Positions 8,399-16,377 are shown, counted from the stretch's first letter. The stretch: 64,000 nucleotides of DNA from Chitinophaga pinensis (GCA_945871905.1 CAMBXL010000003.1:186001-250000), one strand, 5' to 3'. Notes: a model not told the origin generated them from the letters alone. A program made the numbers and translations.

Positions 8399-9169
8399 AT
8401 GATTGAATGTCATATTGAAAATAAAATAGCGACTATCACACTGAATCGTCCTGAAAAGAGAAATGCATTAGACCACCACATGGCACAAGCCATTCATCAA
8501 GCATTAATTCAACTTAAAGACGATGAAAATTGCAAAGTGCTTGTTATAAAAGCCAATGGTGAAGCCTTTTGTGCTGGTGCAGATTTATCTTATTTAAAAA
8601 CATTGCAAAGCAATAGTTACGAACAAAACCTAGAAGATTCTACTTCACTAATGGAAATGTTTAAAGCATTGGATGCCTTTCCTAAAATTACCATTGCACA
8701 AGTGGAAGGTGCCGCTTTTGCTGGCGGTTGTGGTTTGGTTAGTTTGTGCGATTTTAGTTATGCAACCCCTGAATCAAGCTTTGCTTACACCGAAGTAAAA
8801 ATTGGCTTTATTCCTGCTATAGTTTCCGTGTTTTTGAGTGCCAAAATCGGAGAAAATAGAGCTAAAAAAATGCTGTTAACAGGTGATATTTTTACCGCCG
8901 AACAAGCATTAAACATGCAACTCATAACTGCTATTGCCGACAAAGAAACTATTTCAACGGTGGTTAATGAATTGGCAAGCAATTTAGTAAAAACAGTTTC
9001 AGCAGATTCTATTCAAATTACCAAACAATTGTTATCAGATATAAAAGGGAAAACATTGAACGAACAACTGAATATGGCCGCTGAGGCAAACGCCAAAGCG
9101 CGTTCAAGTAATGATTGCAAAAAAGGAATTAACGCCTTTTTGAACAAAGAAAAATTAAGCTGGAACTAA
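8399..9169 (+). CDS. Enoyl-CoA hydratase/isomerase (crotonase) family protein
   Basis: 256-residue crotonase-fold enzyme acting on acyl-CoA thioesters. The CoA-binding/oxyanion motifs FCAGADL (57-63) and GAAFAGGCGLVSLCDF (104-119) are clear. Of the two hydratase glutamates, the second is kept (Glu132 in TEVKIGFIPA), but the first (in GGCE of classical hydratases) is Gly112. This favours an isomerase-like or branched-chain pathway member such as methylglutaconyl-CoA hydratase over a classical hydratase. It overlaps the tatD start by 1 nt (TAATG), so the two are probably co-transcribed. Confidence 0.88.
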   Translation: MIECHIENKIATITLNRPEKRNALDHHMAQAIHQALIQLKDDENCKVLVIKANGEAFCAGADLSYLKTLQSNSYEQNLEDSTSLMEMFKALDAFPKITIAQVEGAAFAGGCGLVSLCDFSYATPESSFAYTEVKIGFIPAIVSVFLSAKIGENRAKKMLLTGDIFTAEQALNMQLITAIADKETISTVVNELASNLVKTVSADSIQITKQLLSDIKGKTLNEQLNMAAEANAKARSSNDCKKGINAFLNKEKLSWN

Positions 9170-9936
9170 TGGTTTTTATAGACACACACACGCATTTATT
9201 TGCCGAAGAATTCAATGATGACATAGAATTGGTGATTGAAAGAGCCAAGCAATTGAATGTCCAAAAAATGCTTTTACCCAATATTGATATTGAAAGTATA
9301 GGCGCCATGAAGGCATGTGCTGAACGCTTTCCAAACCAATGTTTTCCAATGATTGGCATTCACCCTTGTTCTGTCAATGAAAACACGAAACAGGATTTGG
9401 AAATCATCAAATCGGAACTAGAATCGGGATACAAGTATTATGGAATTGGCGAAATTGGAATGGATTTGTATTGGGACAAGTCAACCCAACAAATTCAAGC
9501 TGAAGCGTTTTTAAAACAATGTGAATGGGCTGTCGACTATCAATTAGCTGTTTCTATTCACACCCGAAGTGCTACCTACGAAACCATTCAAATACTCAAA
9601 TCGATGAAACAACGTCCCAAAGGTGTTTTTCATTGTTTTTCTGGCTCAGTGGAAGAGGGAAAAGAAATCACAAAACTTGGATTTAAGTTGGGCATTGGTG
9701 GGGTAGTAACCTACAAAAACAGCACATTGCCTGAAATATTAAAAAACTTTAAACCTCAGGATTTAGTATTTGAAACCGATTCTCCCTACTTACCTCCTAA
9801 ACCACACCGTGGCAAACGCAATGAAAGCAGTTATATTCCGCTCATAGCCCAAAAAGTGGCAGATACTTATGAAATGAATATCAATGAAATTGCCGAAATA
9901 ACATCAGCGAATGCGAAACTTTTGTTTAATTGTTGA
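9169..9936 (+). CDS. TatD-family metal-dependent hydrolase
   Basis: 255 residues, TIM-barrel nuclease/hydrolase. Metal ligands are visible: HTH at 7-9 (DTHTHL), Glu in GEIGMDLYW, His in SIHTRSA, His in GVFHCFSG and Asp in FETDSPYLPPKPHRGKRNE, the usual C-terminal signature. TatD-type enzymes are 3'-5' DNA exonucleases or related phosphodiesterases in the cytosol. Its ATG overlaps the stop of the crotonase gene. Confidence 0.93.
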   Translation: MVFIDTHTHLFAEEFNDDIELVIERAKQLNVQKMLLPNIDIESIGAMKACAERFPNQCFPMIGIHPCSVNENTKQDLEIIKSELESGYKYYGIGEIGMDLYWDKSTQQIQAEAFLKQCEWAVDYQLAVSIHTRSATYETIQILKSMKQRPKGVFHCFSGSVEEGKEITKLGFKLGIGGVVTYKNSTLPEILKNFKPQDLVFETDSPYLPPKPHRGKRNESSYIPLIAQKVADTYEMNINEIAEITSANAKLLFNC

Positions 9937-9943
9937 GTTGTTT

Positions 9944-9959
9944 CACGCCGTTCAGCGTG
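9944..9959 (+). repeat. 16-bp palindromic motif, copy 1 (CACGCCGTTCAGCGTG)
   Basis: Stem CACGC/GCGTG with a 6-nt loop. Further copies lie at 10007-10022, 10253-10268 (one mismatch in the stem) and 11225-11240. The flanks of copies 1 and 2 (TTTCA before, ATTGTTT after) are also repeated. Confidence 0.75.
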
Positions 9960-9960
9960 A

Positions 9961-9992
9961 TTGTTTATTTGTTTAGTTGTTTATTTGTTTAG
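9961..9992 (+). repeat. Tandem repeat, two perfect 16-bp units
   Basis: TTGTTTATTTGTTTAG occurs twice in direct succession between palindromic motif copies 1 and 2. Confidence 0.8.
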
Positions 9993-10006
9993 TTGTTGAA
10001 TGGTTT

Positions 10007-10022
10007 CACGCCGTGCAGCGTG
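10007..10022 (+). repeat. 16-bp palindromic motif, copy 2 (CACGCCGTGCAGCGTG)
   Basis: Same stem as copy 1, 63 bp downstream, again followed by ATTGTTT. Confidence 0.75.
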
Positions 10023-10156
10023 ATTGTTTTATTGCTTAATTGTTGAACTTTTAAATATCGAAAAATCCGTTAGTCATTCTGGAAAATTTTGTCCTCAAAA
10101 TTTATACTGAATCAAGTTCAGTACAGGTCACAGAATCTGTTTTTGCATCTTTTTGG

Positions 10157-10238
10157 GCTGTCATACCGACAACGGAGGTATCTTGGTTTTCCTTGAAAAG
10201 CTGTCGGGAAAAGATGTCTCCTTCGTCGACATGACAGC
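10157..10238 (+). repeat. 82-bp long-hairpin dispersed element, copy A
   Basis: The arms GCTGTCATaCCGAC...ATCTTggTTTTCC and GGAAAAgATgtCTCC...CGacATGACAGC are reverse complements with scattered mismatches and enclose about 14 nt. A second 82-bp copy in opposite orientation lies at 53602-53683 and a half copy at 11170-11210. This copy is followed 14 nt later by the 16-bp palindromic motif. It has no coding capacity and looks like a REP/MITE-type non-autonomous element. Confidence 0.75.
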
Positions 10239-10252
10239 TTGGGAGGTAGCTT

Positions 10253-10268
10253 CACGCTATGCAGAGTG
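10253..10268 (+). repeat. 16-bp palindromic motif, copy 3 (CACGCTATGCAGAGTG)
   Basis: One stem position differs from copies 1 and 2. It lies 14 nt after hairpin copy A, exactly as copy 4 lies 14 nt after hairpin copy B. Confidence 0.65.
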
Positions 10269-10413
10269 ATTAATTAGATACGGACTCCTTACCCCCCTTC
10301 TAGAACGAATACTCAATTTATAATACACTAAAAATCAGTTCGTTTACAAAAAATTTTTAATTTAAATTGTTTAATTTAATTCGCATATAATTCAACTTTT
10401 CAAATAACAATTT

Positions 10414-10797
10414 ATGAACATTAAAAAATTAAATTTTAAAACACTGGTTTGGGCAATTGTACCAGCATTACTTATCGGATTTTCAGCTTGTGGAGATGAT
10501 GACACCCCTCCACCAAGCACTACCACACCTACCAAAACCCTAAACAAAACCACTTTGACCAATAATAAAAATTGGTATGATAAAGGTAGTTTTATAGTAC
10601 ATAAATTTAAAAGTAATGGCGTTTATGGTTCAAGTGGTTCATGGGCTTGGGTTAATAATTCTGACACAATGGAAATTATATATATTCAGGGAGATCCAAA
10701 AGTAAAATGGAAGTTCAATTGGAATACCGATACAGAAATGGAATGCGAATGGATAGGAAACGGTCCTGCTGAATTGTTTAAATCAACAGCATGGTAA
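10414..10797 (+). CDS. Hypothetical lipoprotein
   Basis: 127 residues. Type II signal peptide with lipobox FSAC (lipidated Cys about residue 26), followed by GDDD and a Thr/Pro-rich spacer, then a roughly 85-residue domain with many Trp and Tyr (NWYDKGSFIVHKFKSNGVYG...WKFNWNTDTEMECEW) that suggests a small beta-sandwich/lipocalin-like fold. I do not recognise a family. The gene stands alone between two repeat clusters and is followed by a good terminator. Confidence 0.8.
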   Translation: MNIKKLNFKTLVWAIVPALLIGFSACGDDDTPPPSTTTPTKTLNKTTLTNNKNWYDKGSFIVHKFKSNGVYGSSGSWAWVNNSDTMEIIYIQGDPKVKWKFNWNTDTEMECEWIGNGPAELFKSTAW

Positions 10798-10819
10798 TAC
10801 TTTAAAATCGATACAAATT

Positions 10820-10845
10820 AAAGCGTTCTTCGGAGCGCTTTTTTT
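10820..10845 (+). terminator. Rho-independent terminator of the lipoprotein gene
   Basis: AAAGCGTTC-TTCG-GAGCGCTTT forms a 9-bp stem (one G-T pair) with a stable TTCG loop and is followed by a T run. It starts 23 nt after the stop codon. Confidence 0.9.
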
Positions 10846-10861
10846 ATGGGGTTTAACAAGA

Positions 10862-10919
10862 GAGGGGAAATTAACCACTCCCGAGTTATTCGAAAGAATA
10901 CTGAGGGGAAATTAACCAC
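10862..10919 (+). repeat. 17-bp direct repeat pair (GAGGGGAAATTAACCAC)
   Basis: The exact 17-mer occurs at 10862-10878 and 10903-10919, 41 bp apart, just downstream of the terminator. No second site elsewhere in the window was noticed. Confidence 0.8.
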
Positions 10920-11050
10920 GGCAAAATGTTATGTTATTCGTATTTTATTTATTAAAATGTATACTGTGCGGAGGCGTCCACGAATGGCGCGAAACAAAAA
11001 TTTGACAGCCCTGCAGAGCTGGTGTGTGAGTTAAGGCAAATTTGTGTTAA

Positions 11051-11121
11051 GCCGTTGTTGGTGTTATCACCAACAACACTTTTCCAGCCTACTTGTTGTT
11101 GGTGATAACACCAACAACGGC
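11051..11121 (+). repeat. Perfect 28-bp inverted repeat with nested palindromes
   Basis: Left arm 11051-11078 and right arm 11094-11121 are exact reverse complements around a 15-nt spacer. Each arm is itself a perfect hairpin: GTTGTTGGTG, a 4-nt loop (TTAT or ATAA), CACCAACAAC. The DNA can therefore fold as one 28-bp stem or as two 10-bp hairpins, like a REP pair (BIME) or a recombination/transposase site. Confidence 0.9.
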
Positions 11122-11169
11122 AAAAACTGAGTAATAATAAATGAAACTAGTTAAGCATGCGTTCCGTAT

Positions 11170-11210
11170 AGCTGTCGGGAAAAGATGTCTCCTACGACGA
11201 CATGACAGCT
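11170..11210 (+). repeat. Long-hairpin dispersed element, half copy B
   Basis: AGCTGTCGGGAAAAGATGTC...GACATGACAGCT matches the right half of hairpin copy A almost exactly; the left half is missing. The 7-bp ends AGCTGTC/GACAGCT still pair. Confidence 0.7.
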
Positions 11211-11224
11211 TGGGGAGAGAGTAT

Positions 11225-11240
11225 CAGGCTATGCAGCGTG
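11225..11240 (+). repeat. 16-bp palindromic motif, copy 4 (CAGGCTATGCAGCGTG)
   Basis: Related to copies 1-3 with one stem mismatch; lies 14 nt after hairpin half copy B, the same spacing as copy 3 to copy A. Confidence 0.6.
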
Positions 11241-11262
11241 ATGAAAATAAATTTAACTAAAA

Positions 11263-12033
11263 TTATTGATTACGGAAAAAGTCGAAACTATCTCCTCTTA
11301 ATCCTAATCTTAATGTTTCGAGTGGTATAATTTCACTTGGGGCAATGTTACCTAAGTTTACATTAGCACCATATAATTTGATAAACCAAACTTGTTGCGC
11401 TTTTAATGGGGCTTCCCAAATTACTTTTTCTAAAGGAATTTTTCTTACTATCTCAGCAACAAGTCCTGAACGCACTTCGCCATCGCCTCTGAAAAGCCCA
11501 ACGGTTCCGCTTTCTCTGGCTTCGGCAATTACTTTCCATGAACCTGCAGACAATTCTTTTTCCATCATTTCTATCCATTCGTACGGAGGAATAATTTTTT
11601 CTGCATCTTTACTCCCAACTTCAGAAATAACATTAAAATCTTTGGCCAATGTTCTAATATACTCACACTTTACATCGTGCGGAATATCCATAGATCCATC
11701 GCTCACTTCTACATGTTCCAAACCGTAATAATCGACCACACGTCTGTAGTCATCAAACTGATTTCTAATGACATAGGCTTCAAATAAGGTTCCTCCAAAA
11801 TACACTTTAAATCCAGCACGTTTATAATGCTCAATTTTTTCTTTCAATTTTGGGGTTACATAAGCGGTACCAAACCCTAATTTTAACAAATCAGTCAAAT
11901 GACTGCCGTGTTCAATAAAATCTAAGGCTTCACGTATGCTCAAGCCTTTGTCCATTACCATTGTCAAACCGTTGTCTCTTGGTCTTACAGGACGTTCTGG
12001 TAATTGTGTTAAATTAAATATATCGCTATTCAT
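11263..12033 (-). CDS. ComA-like phosphosulfolactate synthase
   Basis: 256 residues if started at the ATG at 12033 (an earlier in-frame ATG at 12057 lies inside the upstream gene). The sequence follows the ComA family: RPRDNGLTMVMDKGLS, GSHLTDLLKLGFGTA, YFGGTLFEA, EVSDGSMDI, EARESGTVGLF, WEAPLKAQQVWFI. ComA joins sulfite to phosphoenolpyruvate to give phosphosulfolactate, the first step of coenzyme M synthesis in methanogens. In a bacterium without other CoM genes in view the product may feed sulfolactate or sulfonolipid metabolism; that is inference. It overlaps the TPR gene's end by 8 nt. Confidence 0.85.
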   Translation of the reverse strand: MNSDIFNLTQLPERPVRPRDNGLTMVMDKGLSIREALDFIEHGSHLTDLLKLGFGTAYVTPKLKEKIEHYKRAGFKVYFGGTLFEAYVIRNQFDDYRRVVDYYGLEHVEVSDGSMDIPHDVKCEYIRTLAKDFNVISEVGSKDAEKIIPPYEWIEMMEKELSAGSWKVIAEARESGTVGLFRGDGEVRSGLVAEIVRKIPLEKVIWEAPLKAQQVWFIKLYGANVNLGNIAPSEIIPLETLRLGLRGDSFDFFRNQ

Positions 12034-13483
12034 CTTGGTTGTGTTTGTAGAGTTCAACTGCGTCTTTAAATTCTTTGTCGTCGTGGTAAAGTGTGGGGCA
12101 AAATAACTTCACATTTTCCATAGTTTCATCAAAATTATGAATTAAATTTTCAATAATCGTGTATTTATTAGTGCCACTGGGTTGTTTATCGTAATTGATA
12201 ACGTCGTAAATATTGTTAATTTCTTGACTAAAATCCAATCTATCGGTCATAAAATCCACCATATCATGAAAAAGATCATTCATTTCAGATGCGTGAAAAA
12301 TACTTAAAAACTCTTTCCAATTGTCTATTAAAAAGACTTGATTTTGTTTTTTATAATCGAGATATAAGGTTCTAATGGCTTCATTGTCATTTAATTCAAA
12401 ATAACAAACCATTATACCTTTGATGGCTGCAATGTCTTCGGAGTCGTTGTCCAATGATTTGAGAAAATAAGGCAATGCTTTTTTGGGTTGTTTGTCTACC
12501 AAAAAAGAATAACCCAACAAATAGTCAAATTCAGGGATAAAATCCAGAAACTCTTCACTAATAGTTAAATGGTGTCTTGCCAACTCTCCATTGTCTATTG
12601 CCAAATAACAACGGGCGATACAAATATTGGGATAATGATCGTCTGTAGATTTAAAACTACTTGAATAATGTTCAATGGCTTGAATATAATCTTTTTCTTC
12701 CTCCAAAATTCCTGCCATGTGAAAATGAGCATCTTTAGAATCGGGATCCACCAACAAAGCATACTCGAAAGCACTTTTTGCTTGTGTCTTTTTCTTGTTC
12801 ATTTCAGAAACTTTACCTAATGCCATCCAATCTAATGATGAATAAGGATGTTCATCAATTCTTTTCTTAAAAAACACTTCTGCATCATTCAAGTCACCAA
12901 ATGCCAAATAGTTATGAATGATTTGACCATACAAAGGTTCACATTCTTTTATCTTGGAGATTCCTGTTTCTAGAATTGAAATCGCTTTTTTCAAATCATT
13001 TTTGGAACACATTAAGTCAGCGTATGACTTATAAATTTCTACTTGTTGAAAATCATCTGTGAATTGCGCCAATTTTAAAGCAGATTTAAAACACTTTTCG
13101 GCCTCATCAAAATGATTCAAATCGGTTAGCACTTCGCCCTCTTGTTTTAAAATTTCGGGGTTATAGGGTTCGTAACCTTTTGCTTTATGAAGTACTTCTA
13201 AGGCTTCAATGTATTGATTATTGTTAACGAATATGGAGGCTTTTTCTAATAAAAACTCAACTTTGTTGGGATATAAATACAAGCCATGCTCAATAATTGT
13301 TTGTTGTTTGTCGGCTTCCCCATTGAATAAGAAGTGCATAAACAGCGATTCTATCTCATCTTCCGAAAAATAAACCGATGAATCTGAGGCTAATAAGTCA
13401 AATTTAAGAAGAGCGCCATCCAAATCAAATGCATCATCATTCAAATCATCATCCATTTCATCGTCTTCAAAATCATCAAACAT
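12026..13483 (-). CDS. Tetratricopeptide-repeat protein
   Basis: 485 residues with a strongly acidic N-terminus (MFDDFEDDEMDDDLNDDAFD) and then about nine to ten TPR units from about residue 70 on (for example NNQYIEALEVLHKAKGYEPYNPEIL, LNHFDEAEKCFKSALKLA, KDYIQAIEHYSSSFK, KQPKKALPYFLKSL). There is no signal peptide, so it is a cytosolic scaffold of unknown partner. The stop overlaps the comA-like start, implying coupling. Divergent from the M1 peptidase gene (74 bp between starts). Confidence 0.88.
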   Translation of the reverse strand: MFDDFEDDEMDDDLNDDAFDLDGALLKFDLLASDSSVYFSEDEIESLFMHFLFNGEADKQQTIIEHGLYLYPNKVEFLLEKASIFVNNNQYIEALEVLHKAKGYEPYNPEILKQEGEVLTDLNHFDEAEKCFKSALKLAQFTDDFQQVEIYKSYADLMCSKNDLKKAISILETGISKIKECEPLYGQIIHNYLAFGDLNDAEVFFKKRIDEHPYSSLDWMALGKVSEMNKKKTQAKSAFEYALLVDPDSKDAHFHMAGILEEEKDYIQAIEHYSSSFKSTDDHYPNICIARCYLAIDNGELARHHLTISEEFLDFIPEFDYLLGYSFLVDKQPKKALPYFLKSLDNDSEDIAAIKGIMVCYFELNDNEAIRTLYLDYKKQNQVFLIDNWKEFLSIFHASEMNDLFHDMVDFMTDRLDFSQEINNIYDVINYDKQPSGTNKYTIIENLIHNFDETMENVKLFCPTLYHDDKEFKDAVELYKHNQDE

Positions 13484-13545
13484 ACATATTCAGTGGTTTA
13501 GTGTATAGATTTTCTATTCACTACAAAAATAAGGAACATTCGATT

Positions 13546-13553
13546 TACTTTTG
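13546..13553 (+). promoter_or_regulatory. -7 promoter box (TACTTTTG), 4 nt before the M1 peptidase ATG
   Basis: TACTTTTG fits TAnnTTTG; the G is followed by CATC and the ATG at 13558, predicting a leaderless transcript. Confidence 0.65.
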
Positions 13554-13557
13554 CATC

Positions 13558-16377
13558 ATGAAATTTTTTTTTACAATTATTTTTATTCTATGTGCTAATA
13601 CCCTTTTGTTTGCTCAAAACAAAACAAACCAAGCGAAGTGGCAACAAAGAGTTAATTATAAAATGAATGTTGAACTACACCCAAAAAACAATAAAATTAG
13701 TGCCACCGCACTTATCAATTATGTCAACAACTCTCCTGATACACTTAAAGAAATAATTTTTCATTGTTGGCCTAATGCCTATAAAAACAATCAAACCGCT
13801 TTTGCTAAACAGGAGTTATTGAACGGTAAGAAATCATTTTATTTTAGTAAAGATTCCGAAAAGGGCACCATGGATAGTTTATCATTTTCGACCAACAAGG
13901 CCCTTTTAAATTTCAGTTTGTATCAAAACAATGAAGACATTGTTGTATTAAAACTCAAGAACCCTTTGGCGCCCAATTCTGCTATAAACATTGAATCTAA
14001 ATTTGAGGTTAAAATCCCAGGGATATTCTCTCGCATGGGTGTCCTTAATAGTTTTTTTTCAATAACACAATGGTATCCCAAACCGGCGGTTTACGATATT
14101 AATGGATGGAATCCAATGCCTTATTTAGACCAAGGAGAATTTTACAGTGAGTTTGGCGATTATGAAGTTAACATTACTTTGCCCGGAAATTATGTTTGTG
14201 CTGCAACAGGAGAATTAAAAACCGAAAGTGAATTAAGGCTCTTAAATGACTACAAATACAAACCTTTTTTATACAAAAAAAACGAAGAAAAACCCTACAC
14301 ACTGCGCTTTACAGAAAAAAACATTCACGATTTTGCTTGGTTTGCAGATACCGCTTTTTATTTAGACCAGTATGAATTAGAATTACCAAATGGAGATACC
14401 GTCATAAATAGAATTTATTCCATTGAAAAATTTAATGGCGAAGGCGAACATCCTATTTTTGCGCTTAATGAAGGTGTAAAAAAGTACAGTGAAGCCATTG
14501 GACAATATCCATACAAAAACTGTTCAGTTGTTATAGGGCCTTTATTAGCAGGTTCGGGTATGGAATATCCTACAATTACTATTTGCAATTCATTTGATAG
14601 AAGCACTATTATCCACGAAGTTGGGCACAATTGGTTTTATGGCATATTGGGAAGTAACGAAAGAAAATACCCTTGGATGGATGAAAGTATCAATACTTTT
14701 TTTCATACTAAATTCGACAATGAATACAAGAATAAAGAGCAATTTTTAAGCAAAAAGAAATTTAAAGAGGTTTTAAATCAATACAATTCGCAATTCAATC
14801 AAATAAGAATAGCTTGTAAAGGAAATATGCAAGCTTGTAATATTAGTTCAGAGGAATATACATCGTCGAATTATGGTTCTGTTGTGTACAGCAGAGGTCC
14901 ATTATTATTTGCATATTTAAACGAGCAATTGGGTGAAGAGTTATTTAAAAGTTGTTTTACCAATTATTACAAAGAGTGGCAATTCAAACACCCTTTACCT
15001 AGCGACCTTCAAAAAAGTTTTGAAAAAACTTGTGGTTTTTCGCTTGATTGGTTTTTTAGCGAATTATTAACCGATGTAAATAGCATTGATATTAAAGCAA
15101 AAAGAGACAGTGTAGTTGTTAAAAATGCACAAAAATTCCAAACTTATCTCAACAAAAACAAGGACAGCATTTACAATAAAAAAGGCTTTTTATTAGAAAC
15201 AAACTACACAAACAATGGACAAAAAACCAAATTAATCAGCCTCTCTATTCCATTTAAAGCGCCCTCATTTAATGTAAAATCATCACACTATTTCACCCCT
15301 ATAGTTGGTTTTAATACGACAGACAAATTGTACGTTGGAGGCTTGTTTTACAACCGAACTGTAATAAGAAAAAGAATAGAGTATAAGTTGATGCCAAGTG
15401 TAAATATAAACAACAATAATCTAATTGGATTTGGTCAACTAAATTTACTAGTTTTAAAAAACAAAAGGATGATACAAATGTTGGAGACAGGTATAAAATT
15501 TCAACGATTTGGAAACAATTTTGCTGAGCCGTCCACCTATCTAAAAATACAGCCTTACTTATTGCTACAATTTAATAAAAACGAATACTTTAGCAATAGC
15601 ATACAAGTCAATTATTTTTCACTAACAAACGATGCTGAAATATTCAATCAAAACCTTCTTGGTGAGTATATTAGAGCTATATTTACACGAAACTATATTC
15701 ATCCTATTTTTCCAAATAAGTTTGAATTTAATTTAGAAAACAAGCACAACAGTAAAGCTACAAATTACACAAAAATTGCCAGTAGTTTGAAACTTAAAGT
15801 ACACTTGAACAAACAAAATAAATACATAAAAACACGCTTATTTGCAGGGTTGTTTTTAAACAAAACAGGCGATATATATTCACAAAGTTTTTTTGCAAGC
15901 GGCAATGGTTCTAGACAAGATTATTTAGCCGAAAATGCCTTGATTGGTCGTGGCGAAAACTACTTTGACAAAACCATATTTGGTCAACAGTTATTGGAAA
16001 TGAACGGTAATTTAAGAACTGTTTTACCTGTTGTAATTGGGCAAAATACAGACAAGTGGATGATTGCAATCAACAATGAAATTACAATGCCCGGAAAGAT
16101 CCCTTTCAATTTGTTTTTCGACATGAGTTTTTATCCTGCAAAAAAAGAGGTAAACACAATTGCCGGAAAAGAGATAAGTTACAACAACACATTGGTTTAT
16201 GTAGGAGGAATAAGCTTGCCCCTTATAGAGAATCACTTTGAAATTTATTTCCCTTTATTGTATTCGAGTCAGTATGATGATTTGTTAAAAAACGGGATAT
16301 TAAATAACAGGAGAATTGGCTTTCGTTTAAATTTAAATGCATTGAATCCATTCGACATTATTGATAATTTTGATTAA
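13558..16377 (+). CDS. Secreted M1-family metallopeptidase with probable C-terminal beta-barrel
   Basis: 939 residues from the ATG at 13558, which begins a clean signal peptide (MKFFFTIIFILCANTLLFAQ); the longer open frame from 13429 is overlap with the divergent gene. The gluzincin zinc site is HEVGH at 353-357 with the third ligand Glu376 (HExxH-18-E), and an exopeptidase-type GSGMEY at 332-337 replaces GAMEN. The last roughly 350 residues alternate Tyr/Phe/Asn-rich strands (YVGGLFYNRTVI, MIQMLETGIKFQRFG, KFEFNLENKH) like an outer-membrane barrel, so the peptidase domain may be tethered to the outer membrane. The barrel is inference. Confidence 0.88.
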   Translation: MKFFFTIIFILCANTLLFAQNKTNQAKWQQRVNYKMNVELHPKNNKISATALINYVNNSPDTLKEIIFHCWPNAYKNNQTAFAKQELLNGKKSFYFSKDSEKGTMDSLSFSTNKALLNFSLYQNNEDIVVLKLKNPLAPNSAINIESKFEVKIPGIFSRMGVLNSFFSITQWYPKPAVYDINGWNPMPYLDQGEFYSEFGDYEVNITLPGNYVCAATGELKTESELRLLNDYKYKPFLYKKNEEKPYTLRFTEKNIHDFAWFADTAFYLDQYELELPNGDTVINRIYSIEKFNGEGEHPIFALNEGVKKYSEAIGQYPYKNCSVVIGPLLAGSGMEYPTITICNSFDRSTIIHEVGHNWFYGILGSNERKYPWMDESINTFFHTKFDNEYKNKEQFLSKKKFKEVLNQYNSQFNQIRIACKGNMQACNISSEEYTSSNYGSVVYSRGPLLFAYLNEQLGEELFKSCFTNYYKEWQFKHPLPSDLQKSFEKTCGFSLDWFFSELLTDVNSIDIKAKRDSVVVKNAQKFQTYLNKNKDSIYNKKGFLLETNYTNNGQKTKLISLSIPFKAPSFNVKSSHYFTPIVGFNTTDKLYVGGLFYNRTVIRKRIEYKLMPSVNINNNNLIGFGQLNLLVLKNKRMIQMLETGIKFQRFGNNFAEPSTYLKIQPYLLLQFNKNEYFSNSIQVNYFSLTNDAEIFNQNLLGEYIRAIFTRNYIHPIFPNKFEFNLENKHNSKATNYTKIASSLKLKVHLNKQNKYIKTRLFAGLFLNKTGDIYSQSFFASGNGSRQDYLAENALIGRGENYFDKTIFGQQLLEMNGNLRTVLPVVIGQNTDKWMIAINNEITMPGKIPFNLFFDMSFYPAKKEVNTIAGKEISYNNTLVYVGGISLPLIENHFEIYFPLLYSSQYDDLLKNGILNNRRIGFRLNLNALNPFDIIDNFD

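Larger units (their letters stand above)
9937..10413 (+). other. Repeat island, no gene (477 bp)
   Basis: No credible ORF on either strand. It holds two copies of a 16-bp palindromic motif in a roughly 62-bp duplication, a 16-bp tandem pair (9961-9992), the 82-bp hairpin element (10157-10238) with a third 16-bp motif behind it, then AT-rich DNA leading to the lipoprotein gene. Confidence 0.7.
10846..11262 (+). other. Repeat-rich spacer, no gene (about 417 bp)
   Basis: Contains a 17-bp direct repeat (10862-10878, 10903-10919), a stretch with higher GC than the surroundings (10970-11030, around 'GCGGAGGCGTCCACG'), the nested 28-bp inverted repeat (11051-11121), hairpin element copy B and palindromic motif copy 4. 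A 62-codon open frame at 10846-11034 crosses these repeats and is not believed to be a gene. Confidence 0.6.

Noticed and set aside
10846-11034. 62-codon open frame (GFNKRGEINHSRVIR...)
   Set aside because: It starts inside the terminator's T run and crosses a direct repeat and the inserted repeat element; its translation reflects the repeats.
13429-13557. Longer N-terminus of the M1 peptidase
   Set aside because: It overlaps the start of the divergent TPR gene and lies before the promoter box; the ATG at 13558 begins a proper signal peptide.
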